This document shows, one piece after another, positions 28,796-38,566 of a stretch of 53,825 bases of DNA (its first letter is position 1; each line of letters opens with the position of its first letter). The position numbers were made by a program, and so were the translations under genes. The stretch lies in contig NZ_JAPNLJ010000041.1 in assembly GCF_026627445.1 (NCBI RefSeq), positions 1 to 53,825 on the forward strand, in the 5' to 3' direction. The notes under the pieces are model-generated. The model did no database searches and had not been told where the DNA came from. It worked only from the letters and a program-made list of their open reading frames with translations. This DNA comes from Streptomyces sp. H27-H1 (GTDB lineage: Bacteria; Actinomycetota; Actinomycetes; Streptomycetales; Streptomycetaceae).

Positions 28796-30583
28796 ATGCT
28801 CCAGGCCATCGGACTCACCAGCGCCCCCCGTCGAAACCTTTCGCCCCTCGTGGACGACCTCACCTTCGAGGCCCGCCCCGGGAGCGTGACCGCCCTGCTC
28901 GGCGAGCCCGAATCGGGCAAGACCACCGCACTGCGACTCATGCTCGAGCTCGAACCGGGCCGCGGGGTCACCTATTTCCGCGGGCGCCCCCTGCACCGGA
29001 TCCCGTACCCGGGCCGCGAGGTCGGCGTGCTCCTCGGCGACCTCCCCGGCAACCCGTCGCGCACGGTGCGCAGCCAGCTGCGGATGCTCTGTGCCGCCGC
29101 CGGTGTGCCGGCCGCACGGGCCGACGCCATGCTGGAGGTCGTCGGCGTCGCGGGGCTGCGCGACGAGCGGCTCGGGTCGCTCTCGCTCGGCATGGAGCGC
29201 AGGGTCGCGCTGGCTGCCGCACTGCTCGCCGACCCCTGCACGCTCCTCCTGGACGAGCCCACCGCCGGGCTCTCGCCCCGCGAGCGGAGCTGGCTGCACG
29301 GGCTGCTGCGCGGCCATGCCTCCCTGGGCGGCGCCGTGCTCTTCACCACCGATGACGCGAAGGAGGCCGCCCGCAGCGCGGACCGGGTCGTGAGCATCGA
29401 GGCGGGCCGGCTCGTCGCCGACCAGGCGGCCGCCGAGTTCGCCCGGACCCGGTTGCGGCCGCGGGTCGCCGTGCGCACCCCGCACGCCGCCCGGCTGGCC
29501 GACGTACTGGGCCGCGAGGCGCGGGCGGCCCAGCGCACGCTGGAGATCGTGGAGGAGAGCGGCAGTCGGCTCTCCGTCTACGGAAGCAACTGCGCCGAGG
29601 TCGGCGAGGCGGCCTTCCGGCACGGCGTGCTCGTCCACCAACTCGCCGACGAGACCGGCGACGCGGGAGCGCCGCCATCACTGCCGCGCGACCGTGCCGG
29701 ATCCGTGGCCCGGGCCGCCGCCGACGGGAAGCGGTCCGTTCCCGGAGCCCGAGCGGCGGACCCGTCCCGCACCGCCCGCTCGGGGCGGCCGCCCTCGTCC
29801 GTGCGCCGCCTCGGCGGCCCGTTGCGGCCCCTGCGCTACGAGCTGCGACGGGTCTTCGGCACCGCCACACCCGTACTCACCGCCGCCTTCGTCGTCGCCG
29901 TCTCCGTCGTCACGGCACTGGTGCTGGCCCGGTCCGGCCACACCGCACAGAACCGGTTGCTCGCCGCCTGGCCCGAGCTGCTTCCGCTGCCGCCCGCGGC
30001 GCTAGGGGCCGGACTGCTCGGATCCCTGGCCTTCGGCGAGGAGTACCGCTACCCCGCGCTCGCGGCCGACCGGGGCACCGTCCCGCGCCGACTCGGACTG
30101 CTCACGGCGAAACTCGGCGTCAGCGCCGCCCTGGCGCTCCTGCTCGGCACCCTCGCCGTGACCGCCGACGCCGCCGCCCTGACACTGGTGTTCGGCAGCG
30201 GGCCGCTTCGTACGCCCGCGGAGTGGGTCTCCCCGGGCGCGAGTTGGGCAGGACTGCTCATCGGCTGCGCCTGGTCCGGAGTTCTGGCCTCCGGAGTCTT
30301 CAGGTCCGCCTCCGCCGGCCTGGCCGCGGTGCTCGCCGTACCGGTGATGGTCGTACCGCTGGTGCGCAAGGCCCTGGACGGACCGTCGGCGTACCCGGTC
30401 ACCGGACTCGCGGAGCGGCTGCGCGGCCTGGCCTGGGCACAGTGGCCGCCGGAGGCGGACCGGGTGGTCCTGGGGGCGATCCGGGTGATGGCCCAACCGG
30501 TCGGCGCCGCACTGGTGTTGTCGCTGATGGTCCTGTTGTGCGCCTATGGGTTCACAGGACTGCGCGGCCGCGTCCGTTTGTGA
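28796..30583 (+). CDS. Fused ABC transporter (ATPase plus membrane domain)
   Basis: A 595-residue single-chain ABC protein, ATPase first and membrane domain second. ATPase, 1-220: Walker A GEPESGKTT (about 36-44), signature LSLGMERRV, Walker B TLLLDEPTAGLS. The residue where exporters carry the H-loop histidine is Asp (VLFTTDDAKEA, expected VLxxSH), so hydrolysis may be altered. Residues ~220-345 are a linker with a low-complexity Ser/Arg-rich part. The C-terminal ~250 residues contain about six hydrophobic segments (for example VLTAAFVVAVSVVTALVLA, LAAVLAVPVMVVPLV). It resembles DrrA-type ATPases fused to an ABC-2-like membrane part; substrate unknown. It precedes whiH by 204 bp. Confidence 0.82.
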   Translation: MLQAIGLTSAPRRNLSPLVDDLTFEARPGSVTALLGEPESGKTTALRLMLELEPGRGVTYFRGRPLHRIPYPGREVGVLLGDLPGNPSRTVRSQLRMLCAAAGVPAARADAMLEVVGVAGLRDERLGSLSLGMERRVALAAALLADPCTLLLDEPTAGLSPRERSWLHGLLRGHASLGGAVLFTTDDAKEAARSADRVVSIEAGRLVADQAAAEFARTRLRPRVAVRTPHAARLADVLGREARAAQRTLEIVEESGSRLSVYGSNCAEVGEAAFRHGVLVHQLADETGDAGAPPSLPRDRAGSVARAAADGKRSVPGARAADPSRTARSGRPPSSVRRLGGPLRPLRYELRRVFGTATPVLTAAFVVAVSVVTALVLARSGHTAQNRLLAAWPELLPLPPAALGAGLLGSLAFGEEYRYPALAADRGTVPRRLGLLTAKLGVSAALALLLGTLAVTADAAALTLVFGSGPLRTPAEWVSPGASWAGLLIGCAWSGVLASGVFRSASAGLAAVLAVPVMVVPLVRKALDGPSAYPVTGLAERLRGLAWAQWPPEADRVVLGAIRVMAQPVGAALVLSLMVLLCAYGFTGLRGRVRL

Positions 30584-30692
30584 GGGACCGTTGGCGATCG
30601 TTTCGAGGTCGGACCGGACGCAAAGGGACCGTTGTGGTCCAGATCAAGCCCGGCGTACCGCAACTCCCCGCAAAAAGCCCGGTTCTGTACTA

Positions 30693-30724
30693 TAAATCGT
30701 CAATTGCGTAGGTGGTGCCGATCA
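30693..30724 (+). promoter_or_regulatory. sigma-WhiG promoter of whiH
   Basis: TAAATCGT (30693-30700), a 16-bp spacer, then GCCGATCA (30717-30724). This matches the sigma-WhiG/flagellar-type consensus TAAAGTTT-N16-GCCGATAA at 12 of 16 positions, with the conserved TAAA and GCCGAT intact and exact spacing. It lies 63 bp upstream of the whiH start. WhiG control of whiH is established in S. coelicolor. Confidence 0.85.
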
Positions 30725-30787
30725 CCCTTTCGTGTGCTTTTCACCAAAGACCTCAAGGGTCGTGGAAGCACGGCCGACAAAGGATTC

Positions 30788-31675
30788 GTGAGTACCCTTG
30801 CGCACACCATGATGACCGCCGCCCGCCATGCCGATTCCGGCCTCGCCGGCCCGGGCGAACTCGACCGCTACCCCTACCCGGAGGCCTCGGGGGCCGACCG
30901 GGTGGGAGTACCCCACTGGGACGGATCCGACGTCGAGTTGAGCCGGGTCGGCCGCCGCGCCGCAGGCAGCCGCGGCCGCGGACTGCACGGCCAACTCGTC
31001 CAGCAGCTCGGACAGATGATCGTTTCCGGCGACCTCGGCGCGGACCGACCGCTGGTTCCCGAGGAGATCGGGCAGCGATTCGAGGTCTCCCGTACCGTCG
31101 TCCGCGAATCGCTGCGGGTCCTCGAGGCCAAGGGCCTCGTCAGCGCCCGCCCCAACGTCGGCACCCGGGTCCGCCCGGTCGCCGACTGGAACCTGCTCGA
31201 CCCCGACATCATCGAGTGGCGCGCCTTCGGCCCGCAGCGCGACGACCAGCGCCGTGAGCTGGGGGAGCTCCGCTGGACCATCGAACCGCTCGCCGCCCGC
31301 CTCGCCGCCGGCCACGGCCGCCCGGAGATCCAGCAGCGCCTCGCCGACATGGTCGAGATCATGGGACACGCCCTCGGCCAGGGCGATTCGATCACCTTCG
31401 CGCGTGCGGACCACGAGTTCCACGCCCTGCTCATCCAGGTCGCCGCCAACCGCATGCTGGAGCACCTCTCCAGCATCGTCTCCGCGGCTCTGCAGGTGTC
31501 CGGCAGCCCCATCACCTCCTGCGACCGCCCCAGCGAGACCTGCGTCGCGCACCACGCGCGCATGGTCGAGGCCATCGCCGTCGGTGACGCGCTGGGCGCG
31601 GAGAACGCCATGCGCCAGCTCCTGACGGTGCATCCGGAGGTCGAGCGCGTGGTCCCCGCCCCGCGCGAGCACTGA
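30788..31675 (+). CDS. whiH: WhiH, GntR-family sporulation regulator
   Basis: A 295-residue FadR-type GntR regulator needed in Streptomyces for sporulation septation in aerial hyphae. The winged helix (about 55-120) has LHGQLVQQLGQMIVSGDLGADRPLVPEEIGQRFEVSRTVVRESLRVLEAKGLV. The C-terminal FCD domain has metal-ligand candidates in RADHEFHALLIQ and AHHARMVEA. WNLLDPDIIEWRAFGPQ is typical of WhiH. GTG 30788 has AAAGGA 5 nt upstream; ATG 30809 is an alternative. Identity rests on the protein, its position directly before hrdB, and a near-ideal WhiG promoter. The effector of the FCD domain is unknown. Confidence 0.93.
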   Translation: MSTLAHTMMTAARHADSGLAGPGELDRYPYPEASGADRVGVPHWDGSDVELSRVGRRAAGSRGRGLHGQLVQQLGQMIVSGDLGADRPLVPEEIGQRFEVSRTVVRESLRVLEAKGLVSARPNVGTRVRPVADWNLLDPDIIEWRAFGPQRDDQRRELGELRWTIEPLAARLAAGHGRPEIQQRLADMVEIMGHALGQGDSITFARADHEFHALLIQVAANRMLEHLSSIVSAALQVSGSPITSCDRPSETCVAHHARMVEAIAVGDALGAENAMRQLLTVHPEVERVVPAPREH

Positions 31676-32175
31676 CGGGCCGGAGCGCATGGGCGAGGGG
31701 GTGCACCTACGTGCCGCCGGTCCCGGACGGCGCCCCCGGACAGGGTCCGGGGGAGAGCCCGGCACAGAGCCCGGCGGCAGTGGAGTCCGGCTCCCCGTCG
31801 GGGTCCTGAGCGTCCCGGTCCGGCCCCCGGCCCCGGCCCGAGGGCGCCGGGACGCCGCTTCCGGGGAGCCGTGCGGCCCGCGAAAAGGGGCATGTTCGGA
31901 CACACCGGACGTTCAGAAATAACGGCATGACCGGCATGGCATCAAACGGGGTGTGACTCGGGCCACCAAGATTGGGGCGTAACGCTCCGCGAGGTCACGC
32001 GATGACCTAAGAGGTGATGGCCGACGGAGGGAAGACAGCAGCCCTTGGGGATGCTGTGCAGCTCCCCGGCCCCTGCCCGCGCCCCCGGCCCATCCCCAGT
32101 CGGTGGTCGTCGGCTCCGGTCCAGCACCACCAGGCCGGGGTCGGAAGCCGTTTCCATCGTTCCGAGAGGTTGTTC
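31676..32175 (+). other. hrdB upstream region
   Basis: About 500 bp without a supported gene. The first ~220 bp is GC-rich low-complexity sequence. From about 31885 it becomes AT-richer (ggacgttcagaaataacggc, then gtgtgactcgggccaccaag), where the hrdB promoters must lie. I could not find a clear sigma-R site (GGAAT-N18-GTT). An in-frame ATG at 32014 would add 54 non-homologous residues and is not preferred. Confidence 0.5.
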
Positions 32176-33771
<1,596 letters not shown>

Positions 33772-33828
33772 CCCGGCCGGATCCGGACCGGCCCGGGACC
33801 GGTCGGCGACCCTCGCCGCGGATCGTCG

Positions 33829-33860
33829 CCGGTGGCCGCGCGGGTGCGCACGGCCACCGG
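33829..33860 (+). terminator. hrdB terminator
   Basis: 10-bp perfect stem CCGGTGGCCG (33829-33838) / CGGCCACCGG (33851-33860), 12-nt loop, 58 bp after the hrdB stop and before the protease gene. Confidence 0.75.
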
Positions 33861-33908
33861 GCGTCCCACTCTGAGTGGAGTCATGCACACTCGGAGTCAG
33901 GAGGCCTC

Positions 33909-34868
33909 ATGCGTCGTCCCTTTGCCCGTGTCCTGGCGGGCGCACTGACCCTGGTGGCGGGAGCGGCGGCGGCGCCGCTGAGCCAGGCGCCGCGAGCGGC
34001 CGCGGACAGCGTGGTGATCGGCGGGAAGCCGGTGAAGGCGGCCGATGCGCCGTGGGTCGTGGCTCTCGCCAGCCGTGACCGGTTCGGGGGTACGCGCGGC
34101 GGCCAGTTCTGCGGGGGCGTCCTCGTCGCCCCGACCAAGGTGGTGACGGCGGCCCACTGCCTGGCCCGCCAGGTGCTCGGCGGCCCGGTCGATTCCCTCC
34201 GCGACTTCCGGGTGATCACCGGGCGTACGGAGCTGCGCGCGAGCGAGGGCCGCGAGATCGCGGTCCGTTCCGCCCGGGTCAACCCGGCCTACGACCCGGG
34301 CAGCAACGCCGGCGACCTGGCAGTCCTGGAGCTGGACGAAGCCGTGGCCGCGCAGAACGTGCTGCCGATGGCCGGCCTCGGGCATCCGGCGTACGGATTC
34401 GGAACCGAAGCGGCCGTATACGGCTGGGGCGATACCAGCGGCTTCGGCGACTACGCCTACGCCCTGCGCGCCGCCAGGGTGACGGTGCTGGCGGACGAGG
34501 TGTGCGGCAAGGCCTACCCGGGAGACGCCGACGGTCAGTACCGGGCCGCCTCCATGGTGTGCGCGGGGGACCGCGGGGGCGGCAAGGACGCCTGCCAGGG
34601 AGACAGCGGCGGCCCCCTGGTGGCGGAGGGAAAGCTCATCGGGCTGGTGTCCTGGGGTCGCGGCTGCGGGCGCTCGGACAGCCCGGGGGTGTACACGCGG
34701 ATCGCACCGCTCATCGGCTTCGTCTCGGACGCCGCCAGCGCCCCGGAGGCGCCCCGGGGGGAGCGGGGCCGTCCTGGCGCCCGTGGGGTCCTGGGGATGG
34801 ATGTACGCCCCGCTCAGGGGCCCGGGAGGGGCCTCGCGGCGGGGGACCTGCCCGCACTGAGGCGCTGA
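33909..34868 (+). CDS. Secreted trypsin-like serine protease (S1)
   Basis: A 319-residue chymotrypsin-fold protease. A signal peptide is visible (MRRPFARVLAGALTLVAGAAAA), followed by a short propeptide and the mature start VVIGGKPVKAADAPWVVAL. The triad is complete: His in TAAHC, Asp in AGDLAVLEL, Ser in GDSGGP; cysteines can form the usual disulfides. DACQGDSGGP has Asp at the S1 base, so cleavage after Arg/Lys is expected. After the catalytic domain (to about 275) is a ~45-residue Gly/Arg/Pro-rich tail of unknown role. ATG 33909. Streptomyces trypsins often act in development, and whiH is close, but no direct link is visible. Confidence 0.93.
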   Translation: MRRPFARVLAGALTLVAGAAAAPLSQAPRAAADSVVIGGKPVKAADAPWVVALASRDRFGGTRGGQFCGGVLVAPTKVVTAAHCLARQVLGGPVDSLRDFRVITGRTELRASEGREIAVRSARVNPAYDPGSNAGDLAVLELDEAVAAQNVLPMAGLGHPAYGFGTEAAVYGWGDTSGFGDYAYALRAARVTVLADEVCGKAYPGDADGQYRAASMVCAGDRGGGKDACQGDSGGPLVAEGKLIGLVSWGRGCGRSDSPGVYTRIAPLIGFVSDAASAPEAPRGERGRPGARGVLGMDVRPAQGPGRGLAAGDLPALRR

Positions 34869-34895
34869 GGCTTCGCTCGGACCCGCGTTCGAACT

Positions 34896-34921
34896 CCTGC
34901 CCGGACGTATGTTCGGGCAGG
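34896..34921 (+). terminator. protease gene terminator
   Basis: CCTGCCCG (34896-34903) pairs with CGGGCAGG (34914-34921), with inner G-U, A-T and C-G pairs and a 4-nt loop. It starts 28 bp after the protease stop. Confidence 0.75.
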
Positions 34922-34956
34922 TCCCGGGCGTCGCCGGGCGCGGGCCCGGACATGAG

Positions 34957-34995
34957 GACGGGCGGTCCCTCTGGGTCACAGAGGGACCGCCCGTC
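34957..34995. terminator. bidirectional terminator between convergent genes
   Basis: Perfect 17-bp stem GACGGGCGGTCCCTCTG (34957-34973) / complement (34979-34995), 5-nt loop. It lies between the protease gene and the convergent DUF7455 gene. Confidence 0.92.
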
Positions 34996-35044
34996 GACCG
35001 GCTACGCCGGTCCTGGCTCGTCGGATGCGAGGTTAGGCCTTGTG

Positions 35045-35281
35045 TCAGCGGTCCTCGGGGTCGGCGGGACTTGCCGCCGGAGCGGACGTAAGCCGCTCTG
35101 TCTCATCCTGTATTTCCGCGGCGATCTTCTTGAGTTCCGGCTCGAACTTGCGACCGTGGTGGGCGCAGAAGAGCAGTTCACCGCCGCTCAGCAGGACGAC
35201 GCGCAGATACGCCTGGGCGCCACAACGGTCGCATCGGTCAGCGGCCGTCAGCGGGGTCGCGGGTGTCAGAACAGTAGTCAC
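35045..35281 (-). CDS. Small zinc-finger-like protein (DUF7455)
   Basis: A 78-residue protein with one likely zinc site: CDRC near residues 17-20 and CAHH near 39-42 (DRCDRCGAQAYLRVVL ... LLFCAHHGRKFEP). The rest is a charged helix and tail. It matches small actinobacterial DUF7455 proteins of unknown function. GTG 35281 has AGAGG at good spacing. It is divergent from parE with a 446-bp intergenic region. No membrane segment; probably cytoplasmic. Confidence 0.82.
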   Translation of the reverse strand: MTTVLTPATPLTAADRCDRCGAQAYLRVVLLSGGELLFCAHHGRKFEPELKKIAAEIQDETERLTSAPAASPADPEDR

Positions 35282-35727
35282 GTCGCCTCTTCTCTAGCTC
35301 GACGAGCTGTCGTACCAGGGTCAACATCCAACCAGGCCGAAAACGTTCCCGCTCGCGGCTTTTCCTCGAAACTTCCTTCCGAAGCTGGCCGGCTGTTGCC
35401 GGTTGGCGGCGAAGGAGCCGTAATGCGTTGCTTTACGGTTTCGCGTTGTCAGGTCGTTCGCTTGTCGCAGTTCTGCCCTCTCCGGCTGAGTGCCGGTTGT
35501 TGATGAGGACGTGCCCGAACACTAAATGGTTCATGCGCGGAAGGGAACGTGATGTTTCCTTCACCCCCACGGGGGATCGAACAAGCGTGCGGGTCTGCAC
35601 TAGGGTGGTGACGGGCGTGGGGTGGCGTTACATCGGCTCTACCAGGCCTCGGTACCCTTCCAGCGGCAACCGAGCCACCACTGCGCCCGACCGGGCCAGA
35701 AAAGAAATTCAGCGAGGAGCGAACTGC
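35282..35727 (+). other. parE upstream region
   Basis: About 446 bp between divergent genes with no supported gene. Noticed: an inverted repeat CCGTAA (35418-35423) / TTACGG (35433-35438); an imperfect one around GGGAAC...GTTTCC (35543-35560); an SOS-like CGAACAAGCGTGCG (35578-35591) with one mismatch; and TAGGGT (35602-35607), a possible -10 for parE. Confidence 0.5.
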
Positions 35728-37848
35728 GTGACCGCCGACACGTCCGTGCCTTCCAGCGCACTGCTGACCGGAGCAGACCGGGACGGCTCCAACTACACCG
35801 CGCGGCACCTGCTCGTCCTCGAAGGCCTCGAGGCCGTCCGCAAGCGCCCCGGCATGTATATCGGCTCCACCGACAGCCGGGGCCTCGTGCACTGCCTCTG
35901 GGAGATCATCGACAATTCCGTCGATGAGGCCCTGGGCGGGTACTGCGACCACATCGATGTGATCCTCCACGAGGACTCCTCGGTGGAGGTCCGCGACAAC
36001 GGCCGCGGCATCCCCGTGGACGTCGAGCCCAAGACCGGCCTCTCCGGCGTCGAGGTCGTCATGACCAAGCTGCACGCCGGCGGCAAGTTCGGCGGCGGGT
36101 CGTACGCGGCCTCCGGCGGCCTGCACGGCGTCGGCGCCTCCGTGGTGAACGCCCTCTCCGCCCGCCTCGACGTCGAGGTCGACCGGAACGGCGCCACGCA
36201 CGCCATCAGCTTCCGCCGCGGCGTGCCCGGGATGTTCACCGAGCAGGGCCCCGACAGCCCCTTCGACCCCGCCAACGGCCTGCGCAAGGGCAAGCGGGTC
36301 ACCAAGGGCAAGACCGGCACCCGCGTCCGGTACTGGGCCGACCGGCAGATCTTCCTCAAGGACGCCAAGATCACGCTGGAGACGCTCTACCAGCGCGCAC
36401 GCCAGACGGCCTTCCTCGTCCCCGGCCTGACCATCGTCGTCCGCGACGAGCGCGCCCTGGAAGGCGCCGGCAAGACCGAGGAGACCTTCCGCTTCGACGG
36501 GGGCATCAGCGAGTTCTGCGAGTACCTCACCCAGGACAAGGCCGCCTGCGACGTCCTGCGCCTGACCGGCACCGGCGTCTTCAAGGAGACCGTCCCGGTC
36601 CTCGACGACCGCGGCCACATGACCCCCACCGAGGTCACCCGGGAGCTGGGCGTGGACATCGCCCTGCGCTGGGGCACGGGGTACGAGACGAACGTGAAGT
36701 CGTTCGTGAACATCATCGCCACCCCCAAGGGCGGCACCCACATCTCCGGCTTCGAGCGCTCGGTCACCAAGACCGTGAACGAGGTGCTGCGCTCCGCGAA
36801 GCTGCTGCGCGTCGCCGAGGACGACGTGGTCAAGGACGACGCGATGGAGGGCATGACGGCCGTCGTCACCGTCCGCCTCGCCGAGCCGCAGTTCGAGGGC
36901 CAGACCAAGGAGGTGCTCGGCACCTCGGCAGCCACCCGGATCGTCGCGGCCGTCGTCGCCAAGGAGCTCAAGGCCTTCCTGACCTCGACCAAGCGGGACG
37001 ACAAGCAGCAGGCCCGCTCCGTGATGGAGAAGATCGTCGCGGCGGCCCGGACCCGGATCGCGGCCCGTCAGCACAAGGAGGCGCAGCGTCGCAAGACCGC
37101 GCTGGAGTCCTCCTCGCTGCCCGCCAAGCTGGCCGACTGCCGCAGCGACGACGTGGAGCGCAGCGAGCTCTTCATCGTCGAGGGGGACTCGGCGCTCGGT
37201 ACCGCCAAGCTCGCCCGGAACTCCGAGTTCCAGGCGCTGCTGCCCATCCGAGGCAAGATCCTCAACGTCCAGAAGTCCTCGGTCTCGGACATGCTCAAGA
37301 ACGCCGAGTGCGGGGCGATCATCCAGGTCATAGGAGCCGGCTCGGGCCGGACCTTCGACATCGACGCCGCCCGGTACGGGAAGATCGTCCTGCTCGTGGA
37401 CGCCGACGTGGACGGCGCGCACATCCGCTGCCTGCTGCTCACGCTCTTCCAGCGCTACATGCGGCCGATGGTCGAAGCGGGCCGGGTCTTCGCCGCCGTG
37501 CCGCCGCTGCACCGGATCGAGCTCGTCCAGCCCAAGAAGGGCCAGGACAAGTACGTCTACACGTACTCGGACAACGAGCTGCGCCAGACCCTCCTGGAGT
37601 ACCAGCGCAAGAACATCCGGTACAAGGACTCGATCCAGCGCTACAAGGGCCTCGGCGAGATGGACGCGGACCAGCTGGCGGAGACCACCATGGATCCCCG
37701 CTTCCGTACCCTGCGCCGGATCAACATCGGCGACCTGGACTCGGCCGAGTCGGTCTTCGACCTGCTCATGGGCAACGAGGTGGCTCCGCGCAAGGAGTTC
37801 ATCACGAGTTCCGCCGCCACTCTGGACCGGTCGCGGATCGACGCCTGA
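35728..37848 (+). CDS. parE: ParE, topoisomerase IV subunit B (GyrB-like)
   Basis: A 706-residue type IIA topoisomerase ATPase subunit, pairing with ParC to decatenate chromosomes. GHKL ATPase: LWEIIDNSVDEALGG, VRDNGRGIPV, HAGGKFGGGSYAASGGLHGVGASVVNAL. Transducer: QTKEVLGTSA. TOPRIM: FIVEGDSALGTAK and LLVDADVDGAHIRCLLLTL. C-terminus: QRYKGLGEMDADQLAETTMDP. I call parE rather than gyrB because streptomycete gyrB lies near oriC and a second gyrB-like gene lies near hrdB; sequence alone cannot fully separate them. GTG 35728 has GAGGAG. parC is not in the window. The hairpins at 37860 and 37905 end the transcript. Confidence 0.9.
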   Translation: MTADTSVPSSALLTGADRDGSNYTARHLLVLEGLEAVRKRPGMYIGSTDSRGLVHCLWEIIDNSVDEALGGYCDHIDVILHEDSSVEVRDNGRGIPVDVEPKTGLSGVEVVMTKLHAGGKFGGGSYAASGGLHGVGASVVNALSARLDVEVDRNGATHAISFRRGVPGMFTEQGPDSPFDPANGLRKGKRVTKGKTGTRVRYWADRQIFLKDAKITLETLYQRARQTAFLVPGLTIVVRDERALEGAGKTEETFRFDGGISEFCEYLTQDKAACDVLRLTGTGVFKETVPVLDDRGHMTPTEVTRELGVDIALRWGTGYETNVKSFVNIIATPKGGTHISGFERSVTKTVNEVLRSAKLLRVAEDDVVKDDAMEGMTAVVTVRLAEPQFEGQTKEVLGTSAATRIVAAVVAKELKAFLTSTKRDDKQQARSVMEKIVAAARTRIAARQHKEAQRRKTALESSSLPAKLADCRSDDVERSELFIVEGDSALGTAKLARNSEFQALLPIRGKILNVQKSSVSDMLKNAECGAIIQVIGAGSGRTFDIDAARYGKIVLLVDADVDGAHIRCLLLTLFQRYMRPMVEAGRVFAAVPPLHRIELVQPKKGQDKYVYTYSDNELRQTLLEYQRKNIRYKDSIQRYKGLGEMDADQLAETTMDPRFRTLRRINIGDLDSAESVFDLLMGNEVAPRKEFITSSAATLDRSRIDA

Positions 37849-37859
37849 GCGGACCCGGA

Positions 37860-37881
37860 GCCACCGGGGACCTCCGGTGGC
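37860..37881 (+). terminator. parE terminator
   Basis: GCCACCGG (37860-37867) / CCGGTGGC (37874-37881), 8-bp stem and 6-nt loop, 11 bp after the parE stop. Confidence 0.7.
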
Positions 37882-37904
37882 ACTTCCGTGGCGCTGGCAC
37901 ACCC

Positions 37905-37942
37905 GCGCTCTTCACTCCATCACCTGATGGAGTGAAGAGCGC
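37905..37942. repeat. 18-bp-arm perfect inverted repeat
   Basis: GCGCTCTTCACTCCATCA (37905-37922) is the exact complement of 37925-37942, with only cc between. The pairing can extend by CCC/GGG beyond a one-base bulge. No T-tract follows. It lies 24 bp after the parE terminator and 81 bp before the DUF485 gene. It may be a second terminator, but the length, near-zero loop and AT-richer arms are unusual. Confidence 0.9.
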
Positions 37943-38023
37943 CGGGACACCAGTCCGGAAACCGTGCCTCCCGCACATCCTTGTGGGCACGCGGCCACTG
38001 CGGCTGCGGACAAGGAGAGTTCG

Positions 38024-38566
38024 GTGGACAAGCACGAAGGGCGTGATGCCGGAACGATCCGGCTGGACGATCCCTGGTACGACGCATTGGCCGTCGGATG
38101 GGGCGAGGGCGCCGGCGTGGGCGAGGGGCCCGACGGGGCGTCGGGCGACGGAGCGGAAACGTCTCCGCCGCGCTCCGACCCGGCCGGCCCGCACGTGCGC
38201 GCAGCGTCCGACATCTACCTCGAAGTGCAGCGCAGCGCCGCCTTCCAGGAGGTGCGCAGCCGCTACCGGAGGTTCGTCGTCCCAGCGACCCTCGGCTTCT
38301 TCCTCTGGTACGTCGCCTACGTGATCGTCGCCACCACGGCGCCCGCCATGATGGCCCGGCCGGTGTTCGGGTCCGTCAACGTGGCCCTGCTGGCGGGCCT
38401 CGGGCAGTTTCTCAGCACCTTCGTGCTGACCTGGGCCTACGCCCGCCACGCCCGGCTGCGGCGCGACCGCGCGGCGCTGGACCTGCGCTGGACGGTCTTC
38501 GAGCAGGAGCAGGTGCGCCGGGCCGATGCCGGGGAGCGCAACCGCGCACGGGGGGCAGGCCGGTGA
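38024..38566 (+). CDS. DUF485 membrane protein
   Basis: A 180-residue inner-membrane protein with the DUF485 core: EVQRSAAFQEVRSRYRRFVVPATLGFFLWYVAYVIV at about 67-103, then a second helix NVALLAGLGQFLSTFVLTWAYARHA. The N-terminal ~60 residues are acidic and Gly-rich. DUF485 proteins are almost always encoded just before sodium:solute symporters and are thought to help them. Here the stop overlaps the symporter GTG by 4 bp (GTGA), so translation is coupled. GTG 38024 has AAGGAGAG upstream. Confidence 0.92.
   Translation: MDKHEGRDAGTIRLDDPWYDALAVGWGEGAGVGEGPDGASGDGAETSPPRSDPAGPHVRAASDIYLEVQRSAAFQEVRSRYRRFVVPATLGFFLWYVAYVIVATTAPAMMARPVFGSVNVALLAGLGQFLSTFVLTWAYARHARLRRDRAALDLRWTVFEQEQVRRADAGERNRARGAGR

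Noticed and set aside
31885..32175. Sigma-R promoter of hrdB
   Set aside because: Known in S. coelicolor, but no GGAAT-N18-GTT pattern was visible here.
32014..32175. Upstream ATG for hrdB
   Set aside because: The extra 54 residues are not HrdB-like; GTG 32176 has a ribosome binding site and the known N-terminus.
35025..35045. Iron box (ggttaggcct)
   Set aside because: Only half of the TTAGGTTAGGCTAACCTAA consensus, and it lies at the 3' ends of two convergent genes.
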